Shown here: one piece after another, positions 1-4,405 of the stretch | Layout of the letters: the number at the start of each line of letters is the position of its first letter | Numbering within the stretch: position 1 is the stretch's first letter | Source of the DNA: Chloroflexota bacterium | Lineage (GTDB): Bacteria > Chloroflexota > Limnocylindria > P2-11E | Reading direction: 5' to 3' | NCBI GenBank assembly: GCA_005881085.1 | Contig: VBGU01000122.1 | Span: 1 to 7,568 of the forward strand | DNA: 7,568 bases | The notes under the pieces: generated by a model | What the model saw: the letters and a program-made list of their open reading frames with translations, nothing else | The model's database searches: none | What the model was told of the DNA's origin: nothing | Translations under genes and position numbers: made by a program

Positions 1-1
1 C

Positions 2-487
2 CGCATCCTGCTCGCGACCCGGAAGGGCAAGGCGATCACTTTCAAGGCCACAGACGCCCGCCCGATGGGCCGGCAAACGCAGGGAGTCACCGGGATCCGC
101 CTCAGCAAGGGCGACGAGGTCGTCGGCATGGGCATCGCCCGGCCTCGGACCGAGGCCCTCTCGGTCACCGAGAACGGTTTTGGCAAACGGACCGCCGTTG
201 CCGAGTTTCCGACGCAGGGCCGCGGCGGCCAGGGAGTGATCCTCGCCGCCCTTTCGCCCAAGACCGGCAATGTGGCTGCGATACAGATGGTCGACGAAGG
301 CACCCAGGAGATCCTTCTCATCACCTCGAACGGCGTCGTCATCCGCACACCGCTCGAGCAGGTGCGTGCTCTGGGCCGCGCCACGATGGGCGTCAAGGTC
401 ATGGCTGTCGGAGAAACGAAGATCGCTTCGATAGCGACGTTCACCATGACTCGTCCAGCGCAGACGCAGCTCGATCTGCTCCGCTGA
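2..487 (+). CDS. gyrA: DNA gyrase subunit A, C-terminal part (5' end outside window)
   Basis: GyrA is the DNA-breaking and rejoining subunit of the A2B2 gyrase, which introduces negative supercoils using ATP. Only the last 161 codons lie here, reading in frame from base 2 to a TGA at 485-487. This stretch belongs to the C-terminal beta-pinwheel that wraps DNA. Visible blade signatures are MGRQTQGVTGIRL, TENGFGKRTAVAEFPT with GRGGQGV, and a final blade LGRATMGVKVM; I see these as close matches to the corresponding E. coli GyrA blades. The protein ends in a short tail, TRPAQTQLDLLR, without the acidic tail known from E. coli GyrA. The active-site tyrosine domain and the canonical GyrA box would lie upstream of the window, so a ParC-type paralogue cannot be strictly excluded, but the blade sequences favour GyrA. 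It is followed by a 133-bp gap before the ftsE ORF. Confidence 0.93.
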   Translation, partial: RILLATRKGKAITFKATDARPMGRQTQGVTGIRLSKGDEVVGMGIARPRTEALSVTENGFGKRTAVAEFPTQGRGGQGVILAALSPKTGNVAAIQMVDEGTQEILLITSNGVVIRTPLEQVRALGRATMGVKVMAVGETKIASIATFTMTRPAQTQLDLLR

Positions 488-506
488 GCCTGCAGCCAGC
501 GCTCAG

Positions 507-591
507 ACGCACCCTAGCGGGTTGCAATCGCGGCGCATGCTTGTCCGGGGTGCGTAGCAAAGAGGCCCCAACGGTACTTTTTTCGACCGTT
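507..591. other. gyrA-ftsE intergenic inverted repeats
   Basis: The gyrA-ftsE gap holds two inverted repeats. A perfect 8-bp one, ACGCACCC (507-514) with GGGTGCGT (548-555), has a 33-nt loop. A 6-bp one, AACGGT (570-575) with ACCGTT (586-591), has a T6 run (578-583) inside its loop rather than after it. Neither has the layout of a convincing intrinsic terminator, so whether gyrA transcription stops here is open. They could be weak mRNA structure or protein-binding dyads, or chance. Confidence 0.3.
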
Positions 592-597
592 TTGACG

Positions 598-625
598 TTG
601 TCCCAAGCGAACGTCCCGGTATGGT
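598..625 (+). promoter_or_regulatory. Putative promoter of the ftsEX operon
   Basis: TTGTCC (598-603) and TATGGT (620-625) are separated by 16 bp, a reasonable sigma-70-like pair. A better -35-like TTGACG lies at 592-597 but is 22 bp from the same -10. The proposed -10 overlaps the ATG at 621, and transcription would begin near 632. That would put the 621 ATG outside the mRNA and leave a short leader carrying the Shine-Dalgarno at 637-641. This is inference from motif spacing only. Confidence 0.35.
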
Positions 626-1331
626 GGCGCTCCTTGGGAGGGGCAACGAACTGATCACGCTCGCCGACGTCAGCAAGCGTTATCCGAACGGTACCGACGC
701 TCTCCGCGATGTAGATCTCGAGATCGACTCGGGGGATTTCGTCTTTCTCGTCGGCTCCTCCGGCGCTGGCAAGTCCAGCCTCATCCGCCTGCTCATCCGC
801 GAAGAGCTTCCGTCGTCCGGCCGCGTATGGGTCGACGGCCAGGACGTTGTCCGCATGCGCAGATCGGCGGTGCCGAAGCTGCGCCGTCGCGTCGGCGTCG
901 TGTTCCAGGATTTCAAGCTTCTCCCGCGCAAGACCGTCGCGGAGAATGTCGGCTTCGCGCTGCTCGTGACCGGGCACTCCGGCGAAGAGGTGCGCGAGGA
1001 GACCGAGCGCGCGCTCGCGCTCGTCGGCCTGTCGCAGCGCCGCGAACACTTCCCGGACCAGCTCTCGGGTGGTGAGAAGCAGCGCACCGCGATCGCGCGA
1101 GCGCTGGTGAGCCGGCCAAAGATCCTGATCGCCGACGAGCCGACCGGAAACCTCGATCCGGTCACGAGCTGGGAGATCATCAAGCTCCTCGTTCGGGTCA
1201 ACGAACTCGGAACCACGATGCTCATGGCCACCCACAACGCCGAGATCGTCAACGCGCTTCGCCGCCGCGTCGTCCACCTCGATCACGGGATGGTCGTGCG
1301 CGACGAGCGCGAGGGCCAGTACGCGGCATGA
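621..1331 (+). CDS. ftsE: Cell-division ABC ATPase FtsE
   Basis: FtsE is the cytoplasmic ATPase that pairs with the membrane protein FtsX; ATP turnover is passed across the membrane to control a murein hydrolase at the division site or side wall. The ABC motifs are complete (numbered from the 621 ATG): Walker A GSSGAGKS at 45-52, Q-loop Gln96, signature LSGGE at 138-142, Walker B ILIADE ending at Glu163, and switch His195 in ATHN. YPNGTDAL and FQDFKLLP are typical of FtsE. The gene ends with a 4-bp ATGA overlap with ftsX, implying translational coupling. The start is doubtful. The 621 ATG has no Shine-Dalgarno and adds about ten residues not usual for the family. An in-frame CTG at 651, nine bases after GGAGG, would give a 226-aa protein beginning directly at the usual N-terminus (ITLADVSKRY). 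The ATG is kept as the nominal start. Confidence 0.96.
   Translation: MVALLGRGNELITLADVSKRYPNGTDALRDVDLEIDSGDFVFLVGSSGAGKSSLIRLLIREELPSSGRVWVDGQDVVRMRRSAVPKLRRRVGVVFQDFKLLPRKTVAENVGFALLVTGHSGEEVREETERALALVGLSQRREHFPDQLSGGEKQRTAIARALVSRPKILIADEPTGNLDPVTSWEIIKLLVRVNELGTTMLMATHNAEIVNALRRRVVHLDHGMVVRDEREGQYAA
637..641 (+). promoter_or_regulatory. Shine-Dalgarno pointing to a CTG start of ftsE
   Basis: GGAGG at 637-641 lies inside the nominal ftsE reading frame, nine bases before an in-frame CTG (651-653). No in-frame ATG, GTG or TTG lies at usable distance downstream, and no comparable site precedes the ATG at 621. It is the best ribosome binding site near this gene and argues for initiation at CTG. 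Confidence 0.45.
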
Positions 1332-2218
1332 GGCGACTCGAGTACATCGGCACCACTGCCGCGCAGGGCTTCTGGCGGAACCCCGTCATGAGCATTGCCT
1401 CAACCTTCACGATCGGTCTGATGCTCCTGCTGTTCGCGTTCTTCCTTGCGACCGACCGGGGCTTACAGGCGGCGGTCGGCGTTCTTGAATCGAAGGTGGA
1501 GCTCGCGATCTTCCTTGAGGACAACGCTCGCGTGTCAGACGTCCTCGCGCTTCGCGCGCGCATCGAGGGCGACCCAGCGGTCTCGCGAGTCGACTACGTC
1601 ACCAAGGCTCAGGCGATGGCCCGGCTCGTCGACATCGCGGCCAGGCGCCCGGACATCCAGATCGTCGACACGTCATCGAACCCGCTCCAGGACTCGCTCG
1701 AGATCAAGCTCGGCCACGCCCAGGACGCCTCGCGGGTCGCCGCCTCCCTCCGCGAGGAGATCGGAAAGGGCGTCGTGAGCGATGTCGTCGACAACCCGCA
1801 GGTCGTCGACAAGCTCCTGACCATCACCCGGGTCCTCTCGTTCGGCGGGCTGGCAGTGCTCGCGATGATGCTGATCGTCGCGCTCTTCGTGATCGTGAAC
1901 ACCATCCGCATCGCGGTGCACGCCAGGCGCGACGAGATCGAGATCATGAAGCTCGTCGGCGCCACCGACTGGTTCGTGCGGTGGCCCTTCATCGTCGAGG
2001 GAATGCTCGTGGGCGCCCTTGGCGCCGTGGCCGCCACCGCCGTCGTTCTCGTGGCGGCCGGACCGGTCATGGGGGCGATGGTCAACTTCATCGAGATCCT
2101 GCCGCTCTCGTTCGGGACCACCTTCGTCTGGCAGCTCGTGGGAAGCGTCTTCGCCCTCGCGCTTGCCGTGGGCGGAGGCGGCGCGATGCTGTCGGTGCGG
2201 GCGCACCTCGCCAAATGA
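1328..2218 (+). CDS. ftsX: Cell-division membrane protein FtsX
   Basis: FtsX is the integral-membrane partner of FtsE and relays its ATPase cycle to an extracytoplasmic peptidoglycan hydrolase or activator. The 296-residue length is normal. Four hydrophobic segments fit the FtsX topology: about 22-42, 168-192, 223-246 and 267-288. An extracellular domain (about 43-165) between the first two is the part that in studied homologues binds the hydrolase coiled coil. The cytoplasmic stretch before the third segment, RRDEIEIMKLVGATDWFVRWP, is the family hallmark. The N-terminus (RRLEYIGTTAAQGFWRNPVMS) also fits. The start at 1328 overlaps the ftsE stop by 4 bp, and the stop overlaps the next ATG by 4 bp, so the three genes form one coupled operon. 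No truncation or missing region is seen. Confidence 0.96.
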   Translation: MRRLEYIGTTAAQGFWRNPVMSIASTFTIGLMLLLFAFFLATDRGLQAAVGVLESKVELAIFLEDNARVSDVLALRARIEGDPAVSRVDYVTKAQAMARLVDIAARRPDIQIVDTSSNPLQDSLEIKLGHAQDASRVAASLREEIGKGVVSDVVDNPQVVDKLLTITRVLSFGGLAVLAMMLIVALFVIVNTIRIAVHARRDEIEIMKLVGATDWFVRWPFIVEGMLVGALGAVAATAVVLVAAGPVMGAMVNFIEILPLSFGTTFVWQLVGSVFALALAVGGGGAMLSVRAHLAK

Positions 2219-3597
2219 GCCCTCGGAAAGCCTTGACCCCGACCGATGCGCGGTGCGACGATGCGCCACGCATGGGAACTCCCCGGCAACCCGCTCGGGG
2301 AGGTGGGGTTTGGAGGACGCGTGCCGCTCGCGCGACCACGGTCGCGCTGATTGTCTGCGCGATCCTCGGTTCGTTCGCGCAGCTCGCTTCCGCTGACGAC
2401 CCCATCACCGCCGCGCTGAAGCGCAAGGAAGAGCTCGAGCGCGCCGTACAGATCTCCCGCGCGAACGCCGAGCGGTACCAGGCCGTCGCCAATCAGTTCC
2501 AGGCGGTCGTGAATCAGACCAACGCGCGGATCTCCGACCTCGCCACCAAGCAGGCGAACGCGCAATCCGAAGCCGACCAGCTCTTCTATCAGATACAGAT
2601 AGCCGAGGAGCAGCTCGCGCTCGTCACGTTCCAGCTCGACGAGACGAAAGCGCTCACGGACTCGCTGAAAGCCGAAGCCGCGGAGGAGACCAAGCAACTC
2701 GCGGCGCAGGAGGATCTGTACGCGCGCCACCTCCGCACGACCTACCGGCAGGCCCTCATCAGCCCGCTCGAGATGCTTCTCTCATCGTCGTCACTCACCG
2801 AATTCGCCAATCGTCTACAGGCCATGATCTTCATCAATCGGCAGGACGTGCAGCTCGCGAACGAGATCCGCACTCTGCGGGCCGACACGCAGGACAAGCA
2901 GGACCAGGCCTCCACGAAAGAGAAGGAGATCCTTGGCCTCGCCGATCAGATCACGACCCAGCGGACTCAGCTTGCGACCGCGAAGACGAAATACGACAAG
3001 CTCGTCGCCGAGGCGCAGACGGCTATCGACGCGGAGGCGGCGTCACGGCAGGTCGCGTCGCAGCAGAGACAGTCCGCGCAAGGCCAGGTCAGCCAGACCA
3101 ATCAGACGACGGCCGTCCTCACGCGACAGCTCGACGAGGCCGAAGCGCAGTACGAAACCCTTGCGGCACAGGCCGCGGGCGGCAGCGGGCTCGGCGTCTT
3201 CAACGGTTCGAAGCTCGCGATGTGGCCGCTCCGCGGACCGATCACTTCGGGCTTCGGCGCGCGCTGGGGCGGCTTCCACAACGGCATCGACATCGCCGCG
3301 CCGAAGTACACCGCGATCCGCGCAGCGTCGGCCGGCAAGGTGGTCACCGTCGGTCGCCCCTATCTCGCGTACGGGGACACCGCCGTCGTCGTGATCATCG
3401 CGCATGGCTTCAACTTCTCGACGCTCTACGGTCACCTCGACGACCTGCACTGGCCGATCGTCTCGGTGGGGCAGACCGTCTCAGCGGGCCAGATCATCGC
3501 GTACGTCGGCATGACCGGATTCACGACCGGCCCACATCTGCACTTCATGACGATCGCGGACGGGCGCGCAGTAAATCCAATGGGCTACCTCCCTTAA
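2215..3597 (+). CDS. Secreted coiled-coil M23 (LytM) peptidase, likely FtsEX partner
   Basis: This is a predicted exported zinc metallopeptidase that cleaves peptidoglycan peptide bridges and is probably activated by FtsEX. Numbered from the 2215 ATG (460 aa): signal peptide with hydrophobic core TTVALIVCAILGSFAQL and likely cleavage after ASA at 60; a long alpha-helical coiled coil about 66-165; a hinge (about 168-215) with LRTTYRQALISPLEMLLSSS, typical of EnvC and CwlO-like proteins; a second coiled coil about 217-320; and a LytM domain from about 336. Metal and catalytic residues appear intact: His355 and Asp359 (HNGID), His441 and His443 (HLH), plus YGH at 405-407. The start is uncertain. 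ATG 2215 overlaps the ftsX stop and ATG 2272 gives a shorter signal-peptide n-region, but neither has a Shine-Dalgarno. The only good Shine-Dalgarno, GGAGG at 2312-2316, precedes an out-of-frame GTG. Confidence 0.93.
   Translation: MSPRKALTPTDARCDDAPRMGTPRQPARGGGVWRTRAARATTVALIVCAILGSFAQLASADDPITAALKRKEELERAVQISRANAERYQAVANQFQAVVNQTNARISDLATKQANAQSEADQLFYQIQIAEEQLALVTFQLDETKALTDSLKAEAAEETKQLAAQEDLYARHLRTTYRQALISPLEMLLSSSSLTEFANRLQAMIFINRQDVQLANEIRTLRADTQDKQDQASTKEKEILGLADQITTQRTQLATAKTKYDKLVAEAQTAIDAEAASRQVASQQRQSAQGQVSQTNQTTAVLTRQLDEAEAQYETLAAQAAGGSGLGVFNGSKLAMWPLRGPITSGFGARWGGFHNGIDIAAPKYTAIRAASAGKVVTVGRPYLAYGDTAVVVIIAHGFNFSTLYGHLDDLHWPIVSVGQTVSAGQIIAYVGMTGFTTGPHLHFMTIADGRAVNPMGYLP
2233..2262 (+). 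promoter_or_regulatory. Possible internal promoter for the M23 peptidase gene
   Basis: TTGACC (2233-2238) is followed after 18 bp by GACGAT (2257-2262), with a TG at 2254-2255 resembling an extended -10. Transcription would begin near 2269, just before the in-frame ATG at 2272. The -10 is weak (three consensus positions of six), so in GC-rich DNA this may be chance. It would allow the peptidase to be expressed independently of ftsEX. Confidence 0.22.
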
Positions 3598-3656
3598 AGC
3601 TTTCGCAGTCCGCACCCCAGACACGCTCGCGTTCTTCTAGTGAATCCATAGCGACA

Positions 3657-3684
3657 TTGACGGTAATTCCCGGCCATGTAGCAT
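3657..3684 (+). promoter_or_regulatory. Promoter of the small transcription unit upstream of smpB
   Basis: TTGACG (3657-3662) and TAGCAT (3679-3684) are separated by 16 bp, with a TG directly before the -10. This is the best sigma-70-type promoter I found in the window. Predicted transcription starts near 3691 and runs into the terminator at 3831-3865, giving a product of about 175 nt. It lies 60 bp after the M23 peptidase stop, in sequence with no long ORF. Confidence 0.6.
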
Positions 3685-3696
3685 CGTCTCCGAAAG

Positions 3697-3708
3697 AAAG
3701 GAGGTGAT
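3697..3708 (+). promoter_or_regulatory. Unusually long Shine-Dalgarno sequence
   Basis: AAAGGAGGTGAT is complementary over 12 bases to the usual bacterial 16S rRNA 3' tail, far longer than the 4-6 bases of most sites. It lies near the predicted 5' end of the small transcript. Its GGAGG core (3700-3704) is nine bases before a GTG at 3714, but only two before an ATG at 3707. It is either the initiation site of a micro-ORF or a ribosome-binding element of an RNA. Confidence 0.5.
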
Positions 3709-3713
3709 GTGGA

Positions 3714-3800
3714 GTGGGCGATGCCAGTGGGAATCCAAAGACCCATGTGAGCTCACTTCAGCCTTTCGTAATGAAACCAACTGAGGTGATCGCGCACTAA
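3714..3800 (+). CDS. Possible 28-aa small protein or leader peptide
   Basis: A GTG at 3714 opens 28 codons ending with TAA at 3798-3800. The peptide begins MGDASGNPKTHVSS and ends KPTEVIAH; it has no membrane segment or motif I recognise. In its favour, the GGAGG core of a 12-base Shine-Dalgarno lies nine bases upstream, and a dedicated promoter and terminator bracket it. Against it, G/C at third positions is only about 57 percent, below the large genes here, and the same bases form the P1, P2 and P4 helices of a possible structured RNA. An overlapping 25-codon ATG ORF (3707-3784) has worse spacing. If translated, ribosome passage would disrupt the RNA fold, so it might act as a leader peptide. 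Function unknown. Confidence 0.3.
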   Translation: MGDASGNPKTHVSSLQPFVMKPTEVIAH

Positions 3801-3830
3801 CGCGTTGGGTCTTTGGTGACCCGGCAAAGG

Positions 3831-3865
3831 AGAGCGGCGGCAGAGATGCCGCCGCTCTTCGTTTT
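3831..3865 (+). terminator. Strong Rho-independent terminator
   Basis: AGAGCGGCGGCA (3831-3842) pairs perfectly with TGCCGCCGCTCT (3847-3858) around a GAGA (GNRA-type) tetraloop. It is followed by TTCGTTTT ending at 3865. Two further outer pairs (3829 with 3860, 3830 with 3859 as G-U) are possible. It lies 31 bp after the micro-ORF stop and 20 bp before the smpB ATG, so it ends the small transcript and insulates smpB. I see no upstream segment complementary enough to act as an antiterminator. Confidence 0.9.
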
Positions 3866-3872
3866 CACCGCC

Positions 3873-3878
3873 TAATCT
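3873..3878 (+). promoter_or_regulatory. -10 element for a leaderless smpB transcript
   Basis: TAATCT ends seven bases before the smpB ATG (3886), placing the predicted transcription start at 3885-3886. There is no Shine-Dalgarno between the terminator and the ATG and no clear -35. This is the TANNNT arrangement described for leaderless genes in groups such as Deinococcus and Actinobacteria. The terminator just upstream means smpB needs its own promoter, which supports the reading. Confidence 0.5.
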
Positions 3879-3885
3879 GGGCGCC

Positions 3886-4386
3886 ATGCCCTCCCGAAAG
3901 ACCGACACTCCTCCCGCCGAACCGGTGCGCGAGGTCCAGCTTGCTGAGAACCGCAAGGCCCATTTCGATTACCAGATCGAACGGCGGCTCGAGGCGGGCA
4001 TCGCGCTGCGCGGGACCGAGATCAAGTCGCTCCGTGCGGGTCACGCCAACCTGCGCGACGGATACGCGCGCGTCGAGAACGGCGAGGTGTGGCTACGGAA
4101 CGTGCACATCGCGCCGTGGGCGAACTCGGCGCACGACAACCACGATCCCCTCCGCCCGCGCAAGCTGCTGCTGCACAAGGACGAGATCGGCATCCTCGTC
4201 GGCACGATCGCTCAGAAGGGATACACGCTCGTCCCGCTGCGCATGTACACGAAGCACGGGCGAGCCAAGGTCGAGCTCGGGGTCGCGCGAGGCCGCAAGC
4301 GCTTCGACAAGCGACAGGTGATCAAGGAACGCGAGGCCACGCGCGAGATGGACGCCGCGATCCGGAGGCGCGTGGGCCGGGGCTAG
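3886..4386 (+). CDS. smpB: SsrA-binding protein SmpB
   Basis: SmpB binds the tRNA-like domain of tmRNA and delivers it to ribosomes stalled on mRNAs lacking a stop codon, so the nascent chain is tagged for degradation and the ribosome released (trans-translation). The 166-aa length is near normal. Family signatures are visible: ENRKAHFDYQIERRLEAGIA (21-40), LRGTEIKSLRAGHANLRDGY (41-60), DPLRPRKLLLHKDEI (87-101), KGYTLVPLRMY (111-121), KVELGVARGRKRFDKR (128-143) and the basic tail that enters the mRNA channel. About 15 N-terminal residues (SRKTDTPPAEPVREVQ) precede the conserved core and no other start fits. No Shine-Dalgarno is present; a leaderless mRNA is likely. No ssrA gene is visible in the window. 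Its position behind ftsEX is a common gene order in Gram-positive-like bacteria. Confidence 0.97.
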   Translation: MPSRKTDTPPAEPVREVQLAENRKAHFDYQIERRLEAGIALRGTEIKSLRAGHANLRDGYARVENGEVWLRNVHIAPWANSAHDNHDPLRPRKLLLHKDEIGILVGTIAQKGYTLVPLRMYTKHGRAKVELGVARGRKRFDKRQVIKEREATREMDAAIRRRVGRG

Positions 4387-4405
4387 GAGGGCGTGGGCCG
4401 GGGCT
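4364..4405. repeat. Imperfect tandem duplication across the smpB stop codon
   Basis: GGAGGCGCGTGGGCCGGGGCT (4364-4384) is followed directly by a near copy (4386-4405) sharing a 15-base identical core (4370-4384 and 4391-4405). The first copy encodes the smpB C-terminus, and the second fills the 18-bp gap to the convergent ABC gene and reaches its stop codon. It looks like a small slippage duplication. No hairpin terminator is seen between the convergent genes. Confidence 0.7.

Larger units (their letters stand above)
3691..3865 (+). ncRNA. Putative structured small RNA (unrecognised family)
   Basis: This predicted transcript lies between a good promoter and a strong intrinsic terminator. Bases 3735-3816 can fold into a three-way junction. 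P1 is 11 bp (3735-3745 with 3806-3816). P2 is 9 bp with one G-U (3753-3761 with 3781-3789) and carries a 4-bp inner helix (3764-3767 with 3773-3776). P4 is CGCG with CGCG (3791-3794 with 3801-3804). The junction strands are short: seven bases, one base and one base. The 5' part carries AAAGGAGGTGAT, complementary to the 16S rRNA 3' tail. It does not match tmRNA, SRP RNA, RNase P RNA or a T-box as I know them. The transcript may also be the mRNA of a 28-codon ORF (3714-3800). Existence of the unit is well supported by its signals; its function is unknown. Confidence 0.5.

Noticed and set aside
441..1286. 281-codon minus-strand ORF across gyrA end and ftsE
   Set aside because: It lies opposite a complete FtsE with all ABC motifs; it is a GC-driven shadow with no family features.
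1609..2730. 373-codon minus-strand ORF opposite ftsX and the M23 gene
   Set aside because: It covers well-supported genes on the other strand, with low-complexity Arg/Ser/Thr-rich translation and no domain.
3595..3656. Terminator after the M23 peptidase gene
   Set aside because: Only a short AAAGCTTT palindrome is present near the stop codon; no GC-rich hairpin with a U tract was found, so readthrough into the small unit cannot be excluded.
3682..3709. 10-bp hairpin that would hide the Shine-Dalgarno (CATCGTCTCC with GGAGGTGATG, two G-U pairs)
   Set aside because: Its 5' arm overlaps the proposed -10 and lies almost entirely upstream of the predicted transcription start, so it would not be in the RNA. 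It would matter only if transcription comes from further upstream, for example readthrough from the M23 gene.
3707..3784. 25-codon ATG ORF overlapping the micro-ORF
   Set aside because: The ATG is only two bases after the GGAGG core, too close for efficient initiation, and third-position G/C is about half, unlike the local genes. It remains possible but is less likely than the GTG at 3714.
3773..3816. T-box-like stretch (AACTGAGGTGATCGCGC followed by ACGCG)
   Set aside because: It lacks the essential UGGN bulge and a complementary CCTC-type arm after the CGCG helix, I see no stem I with a specifier loop, and the downstream gene is smpB, not an aminoacyl-tRNA synthetase or amino-acid gene.
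3691..3865. tmRNA (ssrA) or 6S RNA next to smpB
   Set aside because: Far too short for tmRNA, with no tRNA-like TPsiC arm, no CCA end and no tag ORF ending in Ala-Ala. For 6S RNA the two ends do not pair into the required long hairpin with a central bubble.
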